In this document: piece after piece, positions 1 through 6,413 of the stretch
How the letters are laid out: each line of letters starts with the position of its first letter
How positions within the stretch are numbered: position 1 is the first letter of the stretch
NCBI GenBank assembly: GCA_049323915.1
Contig: JBMOPC010000054.1
Location: forward strand, 1-9,937
Direction: 5' to 3'
Length of the DNA stretch: 9,937 nucleotides
Source of the DNA: BRHc4a sp049323915
GTDB lineage: Bacteria > Bacillota > Desulfotomaculia > Desulfotomaculales > Desulfocucumaceae
Program-made: the position numbers and the translations under genes
The notes under the pieces: generated by a model
Told to the model about the DNA's origin: nothing
Seen by the model: the letters and a program-made list of their open reading frames with translations, nothing else
Databases searched by the model: none

Positions 1-114
1 GATTGGTCCTCGGATACCTCTTTAGAGAATGGCTGTCATTGGCACCCTCTGCTTTCACCCCTGTCTTTTCATGGGTTTGCTCAGTTTCTTTCCATTTTTC
101 AAAGATACTTGGAC
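1..114. other. Unassigned left edge
   Basis: This stretch lies downstream of the sirtuin stop codon. Short open frames cross it on both strands: about 40 codons in two plus-strand frames, and one minus-strand frame running off the edge. None has a convincing start with a ribosome site, and none gives a product I recognise. I also see no clear hairpin-plus-T-tract terminator for the sirtuin gene here. Confidence 0.5.
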
Positions 115-861
115 TTAAGAGCCTAAAGCAATAAGCAGGTCCCGGAATACCTTGCCGGTGGATTCGTTGATCACAATTTCCGCGCGGTCGTCCCAGGGAG
201 TGGGGTCACGGTTGATTATGGCCAGCCTCCTTGAATACTCGGGCAGTCCGGCCACCGGGTACACCTGGAGGCTGCTTCCCGCCACCAATAACAGCTGACA
301 GCCGGTTAGCGCCTTTACCGCCTTAAAATAGTCCTCACTCATGGGGTCCTCAAACAAAACCACGTCCGGCCTCAGCACCCCGCCGCACTCCGCGCAGCAG
401 GGAGGGTTTTTACCGCCGTCATACATTCCGGTCAGGCTGTCAAAGGGGTATTTCTCATTGCAGGCCGCGCAGCGGCATGTTCGCAGGTGCCCGTGAACCT
501 CCCACACCCTGCGGGACCCGGCCTTTATATGCAGACTGTCAATATTCTGGGTTATCACCCCCACCATCAGTCCATCTCTCTCCAGCAGGGCCAGGGCCCG
601 GTGGGCCTCGTTGGGCTCCGCACCGGAGAAGCTTCTCCACCTCTTCAGATTCATATTGTAAAAGGCAGCCGGGTCTCTTTTGAACGCGCTGAGGCTGGCG
701 GTCCTGGCCGGGTCCACCCTGGCCCAAAGTCCGGTGTCCGCGCTCCTGTAGTCAGGTATTCCGCTTTCGGTGCTTATGCCGGCCCCTGTCAGCGCAAAGC
801 AGGGGCTGCAGCCCTTAATGAGTCCTGCCAGGGCTGAGATTTTTTCGCCATATTCTTTCAT
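115..861 (-). CDS. cobB: NAD-dependent protein deacetylase, Sir2 family (sirtuin)
   Basis: Sirtuins remove acyl groups from protein lysines, consuming NAD+ and releasing nicotinamide and O-acyl-ADP-ribose. The 248 residues carry the full set of family motifs: the NAD-binding GAGIS (26-30) with PDYR (36-39), TQNID (104-108), the catalytic His in VHGH (about 123), two Cys pairs for structural zinc (131/134 and 156/159), GSS (195-197) and INRD (216-219). The size is normal for a bacterial single-domain sirtuin. The substrate-contacting loop usually reading FGE reads FED here. A G-rich ribosome site (GGGGGTG) lies 7 bases before the ATG. A strong terminator lies only 25 bp upstream, so how the gene is transcribed is unclear. 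It may oppose the AcuA acetyltransferase encoded 2 kb away; that pairing is inference. The symbol is the generic family label. Confidence 0.95.
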   Translation of the reverse strand: MKEYGEKISALAGLIKGCSPCFALTGAGISTESGIPDYRSADTGLWARVDPARTASLSAFKRDPAAFYNMNLKRWRSFSGAEPNEAHRALALLERDGLMVGVITQNIDSLHIKAGSRRVWEVHGHLRTCRCAACNEKYPFDSLTGMYDGGKNPPCCAECGGVLRPDVVLFEDPMSEDYFKAVKALTGCQLLLVAGSSLQVYPVAGLPEYSRRLAIINRDPTPWDDRAEIVINESTGKVFRDLLIALGS

Positions 862-886
862 TACCGCGCACCCCCCATATTAAATT

Positions 887-913
887 AAAAACCGCAGTCC
901 CGCTGCGGTTTTT
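887..913 (-). terminator. Rho-independent terminator after the zinc-ribbon gene
   Basis: Positions 887-897 (AAAAACCGCAG) and 903-913 (CTGCGGTTTTT) form a perfect 11-bp stem with a 5-base loop. Read on the minus strand the stem ends in a T run. It lies 17 bp past the zinc-ribbon stop codon and should end that transcript before the sirtuin gene. Because the stem is flanked by A's and T's, it could also work for plus-strand transcripts. Confidence 0.9.
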
Positions 914-930
914 GCCCCCGGATTAACCTG

Positions 931-1332
931 CTATTCTTCCCTCGAAACCTTTGTCCCGCAGTATGAGCAGAATTTTCCGCCGGAAGGAAGTTCCAGCTTG
1001 CAGTCCGGGCATATGAGATCCTTGGGCTGCATCTTTTCAATCTGCTGCTCCATCGCATTGATTTCCTCTTCCAGTCTGGCCGTGCTCTGGCACAGGCGGT
1101 CAATCTCATCGTCCATATCGGCTGCACCCTTGTATTTCTGGTAAACAACGGCACCCAGTCCTGACAGATTGTTTTCCATTTCCTTCTCCAGTTTGGACAT
1201 TTCATACTTCAGCTTGGTAACCTCAAGGAGTTCACCGGATTTGCGGGTAACCTCCTTGGCCATGTCGCCCAGTTCCTTTGCCTTCTCACCCAGCCCCTTA
1301 GCTCTTTCGCCCATTTTTTGGAAAAAATCCAC
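931..1332 (-). CDS. Coiled-coil protein with C-terminal zinc ribbon
   Basis: I read 133 residues from a GTG at 1332, because GGAGGTG lies 8-9 bases upstream of it. A longer frame to an ATG at 1386 would place that ribosome site inside the coding region. The first ~100 residues are charged and helical, with heptad-like runs of Lys and Glu, suggesting a coiled coil. The C-terminus has two CxxC knuckles (CPDC and CSYC) spaced like a zinc ribbon. There is no signal peptide or membrane segment. Many Firmicutes encode such small proteins without known function. It may bind a protein or nucleic acid partner, but nothing in the sequence shows which. Confidence 0.8.
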   Translation of the reverse strand: MDFFQKMGERAKGLGEKAKELGDMAKEVTRKSGELLEVTKLKYEMSKLEKEMENNLSGLGAVVYQKYKGAADMDDEIDRLCQSTARLEEEINAMEQQIEKMQPKDLICPDCKLELPSGGKFCSYCGTKVSREE

Positions 1333-1445
1333 GACAAAATCACCTCCAAGGAGTTTGTAATAGACTTTTCCACATAAACTTCTCATTTCCTGCCATAAAC
1401 AAATAAAAGAAATAAAAGGAAAATGCTCTCCGGCCGAGAATAAAT

Positions 1446-1736
1446 CTATAGCTGTCCGCTTATTTTATCTATACCGGAAGCCGAAACCACAACAGGGAAA
1501 CAATTAACGTAACCGGGGCGCAGGAAAAATTTGGGCCTGATATTGCCAGTGCTTATCCACCCCAGGCGGATTAAGGAGCCAAGCAGGTCTATGGCCCCCT
1601 CCTCGTCCAGATTCAGCGTCTTCATCGCCAGGGGCATTACGTCTTCCGGAAAACAATTGGAGATCTGTATTTTATAGATTTGAGCCAGGCACTTTTTAAG
1701 GCGCTCCTCGTCCAAATCCACGACGTGGCAGTTCAT
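1446..1736 (-). CDS. Hypothetical 96-residue protein
   Basis: I do not recognise this protein. It starts with ATG preceded by GAGAGGTG five bases upstream, a convincing ribosome site. The sequence is a small soluble globular type with alternating helices (residues about 10-65) followed by a short basic and hydrophobic stretch (GWISTGNIRPKFF) that could be a beta hairpin. The shape might suit a winged-helix fold, but that is a guess. No membrane segment or metal motif is seen. It is divergent from the DUF2889 gene, with 123 bp between their starts, and 113 bp separate its stop from the start of the zinc-ribbon gene. Confidence 0.7.
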   Translation of the reverse strand: MNCHVVDLDEERLKKCLAQIYKIQISNCFPEDVMPLAMKTLNLDEEGAIDLLGSLIRLGWISTGNIRPKFFLRPGYVNCFPVVVSASGIDKISGQL

Positions 1737-1859
1737 TTCAACACCTCTCTTCGTATAAGCATTATCTTACCACCATTTTACCCGGTTTTTGAGTGTCAAA
1801 GCAAAGAGCCTGTAAATTTTAGTATAAAACAATAAATTACACTGCGGGGTGAAATTGCG

Positions 1860-2678
1860 TTGAAAAGCATGCACCACAGCCACTGGCACACAGCCGTAAA
1901 CATAGCAGGGCCGGAAACCCTCTCGGCCAGGACTTGCTTTTTATCCTCCGGAATTGAATGCGCGGCCACACTCACGACGGATATCGGCACCTTCAGTATA
2001 CAAAGGGCGCTATGGGAGGTATACCGTGGGCCGGACGGGGCATCATGCGCCGAAATTGACGGGCTTAAGGGGGTGGAGGCCTATTTCAGGTCCGGGGAGC
2101 TTCTGCGTGATGCTGTGCTGAAGAAGTACGGCCAAAAGGCCCACTCCCTTGTATCAGAAGCTGTCAGGGGTATAATACAGGCTGAGACCTTTCTCACCTG
2201 CGAAAGGGGCTATGAGAGCGCCGAAAGCTATGACCGGTACTGGAGCAATATGTACATTAACACGTGCAGGTATTACAGCAACCTGGACAGGGTTACCTCT
2301 CGATGGTCGGATCACATTTCCGGCCAGGAAAGGTTTAACGGAAGCCTTTACAACAAATTTAAGGCGGTCTCGGTTTCGGACTGCGGGGATACATACCATG
2401 TGGGGGCCAGCCTTTCCGACTCCTTCCATGAGGTGGGAATGAACATCACCCTGGACAAATACACCAGGGCCGTGCTGAGCGCCAACTGCCGCCTGTTGAG
2501 GGCGCCGGACGCAGTGTGCTTTGAATCGGGAGGCTACTCGCAAAAACTGGTGGGGGTAAAACCCGGCTCCCTCTCCAAAAGGGATGTGGCAGGCCTGCTG
2601 GGGGGAGGACAGGGCTGTGTCCATATAATTGATTTGTGCCACGATGTTTTTACCGTTCTGGGCCGGCTGTTTCTGTAG
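1860..2678 (+). CDS. DUF2889 domain-containing protein
   Basis: The frame encodes 272 residues from a TTG start with GGGGTGA seven bases upstream. An internal ATG three codons later is the alternative start. Residues about 165-265 match what I know of DUF2889: a beta-rich stretch with SLSDSFHEVGMNITLD, a Pro/Cys-containing turn (RAPDAVC), and the closing GCVHIIDL (252-259), equivalent to the family's GCTHLTEL. The first ~150 residues, containing many Tyr and Trp, may be a lineage-specific extension or a divergent first half. There is no signal peptide. The function of DUF2889 is unknown. The gene is followed after 160 bp by acuA, which has its own promoter, so the two need not be co-transcribed. 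Confidence 0.75.
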   Translation: MKSMHHSHWHTAVNIAGPETLSARTCFLSSGIECAATLTTDIGTFSIQRALWEVYRGPDGASCAEIDGLKGVEAYFRSGELLRDAVLKKYGQKAHSLVSEAVRGIIQAETFLTCERGYESAESYDRYWSNMYINTCRYYSNLDRVTSRWSDHISGQERFNGSLYNKFKAVSVSDCGDTYHVGASLSDSFHEVGMNITLDKYTRAVLSANCRLLRAPDAVCFESGGYSQKLVGVKPGSLSKRDVAGLLGGGQGCVHIIDLCHDVFTVLGRLFL

Positions 2679-2737
2679 AAGATTTATGCTGCACCTGTGT
2701 TTGAATATTTTAAACTTTACCACTTGAGCCCGCGCTA

Positions 2738-2783
2738 TTGTAAAAGTTATCCGCTGTCCATATAATATGGGTAGCTGCCCATA
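2738..2783 (+). promoter_or_regulatory. acuA promoter with palindrome over the -10/start region
   Basis: TTGTAA (2738-2743), 17 bases, then TATAAT (2761-2766) form a good SigA-type promoter, predicting a start near 2773 and a leader of roughly 65 bases. An 18-bp near-palindrome (TATGGG, six bases, CCCATA; 2766-2783; 16 of 18 positions symmetric) covers the end of the -10 and the start site, the usual position of a repressor operator. An outer complementary pair, TATCCGC (2748-2754) and GCGGATA (2793-2799), brackets it. No regulator is identified. Confidence 0.6.
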
Positions 2784-2838
2784 CTGCAAGCGGCGGATAT
2801 AAATCGCCGGCCCGGATGGTTAAAAGGTGGTGATGATG

Positions 2839-3468
2839 ATGAGTGTGGGTTTGTTTAAGCTGGAGACTCCCAAAGGTCTGGTGTATATCGAGGGCCCGGT
2901 ATCCGGGGAGTATATACAGTCTCTGGAAATGAATCAAAATCTCAATAATTTCAGGCCCGCCAAAAAGCAAAAAGAGGCCCTGTCGAGAATTACAGGGATG
3001 CCAAACGGTATGATCTACATAGCCCGGCATGAAAATGAAATAATCGGCTATGTGACTTTCCACAAAGCCGACGAGTATACCCGCTGGATCAAGCATCCCA
3101 AAATAATTGAAATGGGCGGTATTGAAATAAGCCCCGACTGGCGCAAGTGCAACGTGGGAGACACTCTGATGAAGGTGTCCTTTTCCGATAAAACACTGGA
3201 TGACTTTATTATCATCACCATGGAATACTGCTGGCACTGGGATTTGAGGAACTGCAACCTTGATGTGTGGGAATACCAGAAAATGCTCACCAAGCTCTTC
3301 GCCAGGGTTGGACTTAACAAGATCACCACGGACGATCCCGATATAATCGAGCACCCCGCCAACGTATTGATGGCCCGTATCGGTAAAAACGTTTCCAGGA
3401 ACGATGTATTGAAGTTTGAATCCCTGCGCTTCCTGGGCAAGCTGGGGTCTGCGGTGGACCTGATGTAA
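2839..3468 (+). CDS. acuA: GNAT acetyltransferase AcuA
   Basis: In Bacillus, AcuA acetylates the active-site lysine of acetyl-CoA synthetase AcsA and switches it off; deacetylases reverse this. The 209 residues closely follow the Bacillus protein as I know it: KGLVYIEGPVS near the N-terminus, FRP..KQ.EAL (38-48), IIGYVTF (68-74), EISPDWRKCNVGDTLM (96-111) as the acetyl-CoA-binding region, TMEYCWHWDL (127-136), TDDP (164-167) and HPAN.LMARIGK (172-183). The frame opens at a GTG at 2827, but AAAGGTGG overlaps that codon, so ATG 2839 (or 2836) is the likelier start. Bacillus keeps acuA with acuB and acuC; neither is here, but a sirtuin lies about 2 kb to the left. The target synthetase is not in the window. 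Confidence 0.93.
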   Translation: MSVGLFKLETPKGLVYIEGPVSGEYIQSLEMNQNLNNFRPAKKQKEALSRITGMPNGMIYIARHENEIIGYVTFHKADEYTRWIKHPKIIEMGGIEISPDWRKCNVGDTLMKVSFSDKTLDDFIIITMEYCWHWDLRNCNLDVWEYQKMLTKLFARVGLNKITTDDPDIIEHPANVLMARIGKNVSRNDVLKFESLRFLGKLGSAVDLM

Positions 3469-3471
3469 AAA

Positions 3472-3516
3472 GGCCCATCTGACAACACATCCTTATGGTG
3501 TATTGTCAGATGGGCC
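3472..3516 (-). terminator. Long perfect hairpin between convergent genes, T-tract on minus strand
   Basis: Positions 3472-3485 and 3503-3516 are a perfect 14-bp inverted repeat, extendable by about four pairs with one mismatch. On the minus strand it is followed by TTTTT, giving a canonical terminator for transcripts from the gene at 3671-4240 before they enter acuA antisense. On the plus strand it begins three bases after the acuA stop but lacks a T run, so it would protect the acuA 3' end or terminate weakly. Confidence 0.8.
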
Positions 3517-3529
3517 ACTCTATCTATAA

Positions 3530-3603
3530 AAGGGGCTGGGCGCCCCTTCGGACGGTATAAACGTCCTCAACCCCCCACTGAAGCAAGGGGGCAAGCCCCC
3601 TTG
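3530..3603. repeat. Cluster of three further hairpins (G/C-run palindromes)
   Basis: Three adjacent inverted repeats follow the terminator: AAGGGGC/GCCCCTT (3530-3536 and 3542-3548), GGACG/CGTCC (3550-3554 and 3562-3566), and CAAGGGGGC/GCCCCCTTG (3584-3592 and 3595-3603). C-runs at 3571-3576 and 3607-3611 could compete for the same G-run (3587-3591). On the minus strand the first hairpin ends in TTTTAT, a second possible terminator. The remaining bases up to 3670 contain no gene I can see. It could be a structured 3' UTR or a dispersed intergenic palindromic repeat. Confidence 0.6.
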
Positions 3604-3670
3604 GAACCCCCAAAGTGACCCCATTGTGATATGCATGCTCTGTGCTTTAAAAACAACAGGCGGGCCTTTT

Positions 3671-4240
3671 TCAGCTTATGCTCCTTATCCTTTCTTTTAT
3701 TTCGGCAAGGCCTGCCTCAAATCTCTCATTCAACTGTCTCACCACTGAAGCCCACTCCTCGCGGAACTCCATCATCCTATCCTGCTCCCTGCCCCTTGCC
3801 CCCTGCCTGCGGCTCATCTTGCCGCGCATCTCCAGCTCCTGCTTGAATCTCTCCCTTGTCTGCTCCAGTGCCTGGCGGTAATAACCCATCAGTTGGTCCA
3901 GCTCGCCCAGAATGCGCGTTGCCTGTGATTTGTCACGCTTTATCAGCATTATGCCTTCCATTGCCCTCCTGGTGGCCTCGTCCGCTGTTTCATCGACGGA
4001 CAGGGCAATGTTCAACAGAAAAACTTCCTGCATTCCCTCCAGCACATATTCTCTGGTTTCTGCAGCAACCTGGTCCAGGGCTTCCTTTAAGTCAAAGCTT
4101 TTATTGAACATAAAGGAAGCGGCTATCGTCCTTCCCCTGGGCATATATTCCATCCTGTCAATTTCCTCCCCGGAAACCTCCTTGAATGACGCCGCTCTTT
4201 CCAGGGCTTTTTCCAGCGCGCTTTTTATTTTCCCGTCCAT
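3671..4240 (-). CDS. Hypothetical helical protein
   Basis: I do not recognise this 189-residue protein. The ATG at 4240 is chosen because AGGAG lies seven bases before it; an ATG at 4264 would overlap that ribosome site. The N-terminus is an amphipathic helix (KIKSALEKALERA), followed by a short conserved-looking segment around PRGRTIAASF (residues 34-43). The rest is almost all charged helix, very rich in Glu, Arg, Gln and Met and likely coiled coil (about 110-185). There is no signal peptide, membrane span or metal motif. It converges on acuA and is divergent from the DUF2284 gene. The composition suggests an oligomeric cytoplasmic protein, but the function is unknown. Confidence 0.75.
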   Translation of the reverse strand: MDGKIKSALEKALERAASFKEVSGEEIDRMEYMPRGRTIAASFMFNKSFDLKEALDQVAAETREYVLEGMQEVFLLNIALSVDETADEATRRAMEGIMLIKRDKSQATRILGELDQLMGYYRQALEQTRERFKQELEMRGKMSRRQGARGREQDRMMEFREEWASVVRQLNERFEAGLAEIKERIRSIS

Positions 4241-4329
4241 GAGTTCTCTCCTCTCCCATATCAAAGGTACGCAACGCTATAATTATATACTATAATATGT
4301 AATCAATCCCTGCACCTCTTTAATAATTA

Positions 4330-4358
4330 TTCTCATAAAATTAAAGGTATTTTATACT
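4330..4358 (+). promoter_or_regulatory. Possible SigA promoter of the DUF2284 gene
   Basis: TTCTCA (4330-4335), 17 bases, then TATACT (4353-4358) match the -35/-10 consensus at 4 of 6 and 5 of 6 positions, in an AT-rich divergent intergenic region (4241-4393). The predicted start near 4365 leaves a leader of about 30 bases. The opposite strand is also rich in TATAAT-like sequence near 4270-4300, which probably serves the divergent gene, but I could not fix a well-spaced pair. Confidence 0.4.
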
Positions 4359-4393
4359 TTCAGCACAAAACCGCAACAAAAAGGTGAGACCAC

Positions 4394-4912
4394 ATGTCGG
4401 AGAAATTAATTGATCACTGCCTTAAAACCGGGGCTTCCCGGGCCAAAATCATTCCAACATCAGAAATCGCAGCCCTCAACCGGGTGGAATGCGGAGAATG
4501 CCCCGAGTACGGCCGCAACCTTTCCTGTCCGCCCCTTATTCCCCCTCCGCATCACTTTTTTAACGGACTGCCCGTATATAAACAGGGACTTCTCTTACAG
4601 CTGGACGGGCCGGGAATAAGCCATCCGGAAAATATTTTTTCATACAGCTCAAAACTGCACACCATAGTCCTTGAACTTGAGACACATCTTTGGGAGACGG
4701 GATACCAAAAAGTAAAAGGCCTGATATCGGGATGCTGCAAACTATGCCGCTGCTGCCCCCCTCCCGGAAAACCCTGCCGCTTTCCTGACCGGGCCAGGTC
4801 CTCCATGGAGGCTGTGGGTATAAACGTGGTGTCCACCTGTGAAAAAGCCGGGATGCCACTTGTTTTTCCCGTCGGGGAAACAGCCAGGTGGACCGGACTG
4901 CTTTTGTTCTGA
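4394..4912 (+). CDS. DUF2284 predicted metal-binding protein
   Basis: The protein has 172 residues, with AAGGTGA seven bases before ATG. It has the cysteine pattern I associate with DUF2284 (COG5423): CGECPEYGRNLSCPP (33-47) near the N-terminus, and CCKLCRCCPPPGKPC (114-128) followed by RSSMEAVGINV (135-145). The ten cysteines would suit an iron-sulfur cluster or other metal site, but no structure-based ligand assignment is possible from sequence alone. The family occurs in anaerobes and its reaction is unknown to me. It is cytoplasmic, with no signal peptide. It appears monocistronic, since the SLH gene follows after about 200 bp. Confidence 0.82.
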   Translation: MSEKLIDHCLKTGASRAKIIPTSEIAALNRVECGECPEYGRNLSCPPLIPPPHHFFNGLPVYKQGLLLQLDGPGISHPENIFSYSSKLHTIVLELETHLWETGYQKVKGLISGCCKLCRCCPPPGKPCRFPDRARSSMEAVGINVVSTCEKAGMPLVFPVGETARWTGLLLF

Positions 4913-5114
4913 CAAGGGAAACTCTGGTAAGGGGATATCATCGGACGGGAAACACAGCACCTGCCGACTTTTTTCCGTTGATGCGGCCACATGCTCACTT
5001 AATGAAAAATATCTTAGTTGTTCGATTCCGTTAATTGATGATAGACTGTAAAATAAGGTTTATATACTTCGTTACCGTGAAGCCATATCAAATAGATTAA
5101 AACAGGGAGTACTG
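4913..5114. other. Intergenic region before the SLH gene
   Basis: I see no gene in this 202-bp stretch. TTGATG (5035-5040) followed 18 bases later by TTTATA (5059-5064) could be a weak promoter for the SLH gene. No convincing terminator for the DUF2284 gene is visible: the T run near 4970 is preceded only by a weak, broken inverted repeat. Confidence 0.35.
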
Positions 5115-6239
5115 ATGGCAAAAAAGACATTCCCGCTGTTGGCTCCGATACTTTTACTTTTAGTTTTAACAGTGCCGGCATTTGCGGCCCAGAAGTTCGC
5201 AACCGGCTTTTCAGACGTCCCCGGAAACCATTGGGCGGCTGAGCGGATCAATCTTGCCGCAAACAAAAAGTGGGTTTTGGGGTACGATGACGGCACCTTC
5301 AGGCCTGATCAGCTGGTAACCAGGGCCGAACTGGCCTCCATCATGGCCAGGGCGGGCCGCGTTCCGCCTGTCAGCCCCGAAAAACCTTCTTTTTCAGATA
5401 CCGGAACTGATCAGTGGTTTTCCTCCTCCGTGGAGGCGGTTAAAAACTATTTTGCCGCCGACCCTTCACTCCAGAACGGACTGTTCCGGCCCTATGACCC
5501 TGTAACCCGCCAGGAGGCCGCAGCGGCAATGGCGCTGGCCGCGGGCGGCGCTGAAGTGTCCGGCCCCTCTGATCTTCAGATCCTTTTTGCCGATTATGAA
5601 AGCATTAACCCGGCCTATAGAAGCTATATATCGCTGGCCGTTAAAAAGGCATTGATTAAAGGATACCCTGACGGTTATTTCCGGCCGGAAACTCCGCTGA
5701 CCAGATCAGAGGCAATTTCACTGGTTTTTAAGGTGTTTTACAATGACATCACCATATACGGCCTTCTGAGATCGGGCGTAATCACCGGAACCGGCCAGTG
5801 GTCGACAGAATTCGCCAGAGCCGAAGAGTTTTTAAACAGCCGGATGGAAAGCCTGAACGACGTTGAATTACAGTATCATATCAAGGACATTTCTTTTCCC
5901 GGGAATGGGGAGGACAGGCTGGTATTTGTTTTCGCCCGGGTGGACCCCTTTAAATACTTTTCTTTCACCGAAGTGGTTTATACTCCGGACCCTGAAAAAA
6001 TTAGAGAATTTACCGAAAGCATCGCGGCGGAAATTTCACGGAATTACACAGGCCAAAGGGTTCTGGCCGTTTTAGGATACACCAACTTCACCTTTTACAG
6101 CGCCACGCCCGAAACCTTTGGCCGGGAATATACAGATTACCTTCCTTTCGAAAACAGCTGGAAGGTGGAAAGGTTTTATGCCGCCGCCCTGGGGCGGGAC
6201 GGCGGTATACTTGACACCTGGGTTGAACCCCGGCTATGA
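5115..6239 (+). CDS. Secreted protein with three S-layer homology domains
   Basis: The 374 residues begin with a signal peptide: MAKK, then a Leu-rich core, and a cut near PAFA-AQ at residue 24-25. Three SLH domains follow, at about 31-80, 92-142 and 155-208. Each has the aromatic/Trp start, the GYxDGxFRP-type turn (partly decayed in the second domain) and the anchoring TRAE, TRQE or TRSE (69-72, 131-134, 197-200). SLH triplets bind pyruvylated secondary cell-wall polymers, so the protein should sit on the cell surface. Residues about 210-374 form a mixed alpha/beta domain I do not recognise, with no repeats or catalytic motif visible. GGGAGT precedes the ATG at a short spacing. It is probably monocistronic and convergent with the DUF523 gene. 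Confidence 0.92.
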   Translation: MAKKTFPLLAPILLLLVLTVPAFAAQKFATGFSDVPGNHWAAERINLAANKKWVLGYDDGTFRPDQLVTRAELASIMARAGRVPPVSPEKPSFSDTGTDQWFSSSVEAVKNYFAADPSLQNGLFRPYDPVTRQEAAAAMALAAGGAEVSGPSDLQILFADYESINPAYRSYISLAVKKALIKGYPDGYFRPETPLTRSEAISLVFKVFYNDITIYGLLRSGVITGTGQWSTEFARAEEFLNSRMESLNDVELQYHIKDISFPGNGEDRLVFVFARVDPFKYFSFTEVVYTPDPEKIREFTESIAAEISRNYTGQRVLAVLGYTNFTFYSATPETFGREYTDYLPFENSWKVERFYAAALGRDGGILDTWVEPRL

Positions 6240-6411
6240 CTCCAACAGTGTCCTTCAGCCTGGAAATGAACCACCAGCCCGCTGCTCTCTTTGTTACAAG
6301 TATTGCCCTTAACTTCTATAAGAATCTTACCCCTTGGAAGAGCAACAACTATATCAACCTCTTTGTCTCTTTTTGCATCTCATAATAACCTATCTTAACC
6401 CATTTCATTTG
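6240..6411 (-). pseudogene. C-terminal remnant of a DUF4143 (COG1373) AAA ATPase
   Basis: The minus strand of this gap translates, without start or stop context, to a stretch with RDKEVDIVV and KILIEVK (6308-6370). This is the EVDFxx...IEVK signature of the nuclease-like C-terminal domain of COG1373/DUF4143 ATPases. Upstream, a second frame gives KIGYYE, matching the family's GYWRD segment just before it. Joining them needs a frameshift near 6379-6381. The rest of the ATPase is absent: the fragment is cut off by the DUF523 stop on one side and the SLH stop on the other. It is about 57 codons of decayed coding sequence. Confidence 0.55.
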
Positions 6412-6413
6412 AA

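Noticed and set aside
1794..1799. Minus-strand TTGACA as a -35 for the 96-residue gene
   Set aside because: No -10 hexamer occurs at 16-18 bases; the nearest TAAAAT is at 13 and GATAAT is too far.
2154..2789. Long minus-strand open frame (211 codons) opposite the DUF2889 gene
   Set aside because: It is antisense to a gene with family motifs and a ribosome site, has no ribosome site of its own, and its composition looks like a codon shadow.
2790..2832. GTG at 2827 as the acuA start
   Set aside because: The ribosome site AAAGGTGG overlaps it; ATG 2836 or 2839 has proper spacing.
2710..3354. Minus-strand open frame of 214 codons opposite acuA
   Set aside because: acuA is clearly the coding strand by motif match; the antisense frame gives His runs and no recognisable domain.
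4552..4998. Minus-strand frames over the DUF2284 gene
   Set aside because: They are antisense to a gene with a conserved Cys pattern, with no ribosome site or homology seen.
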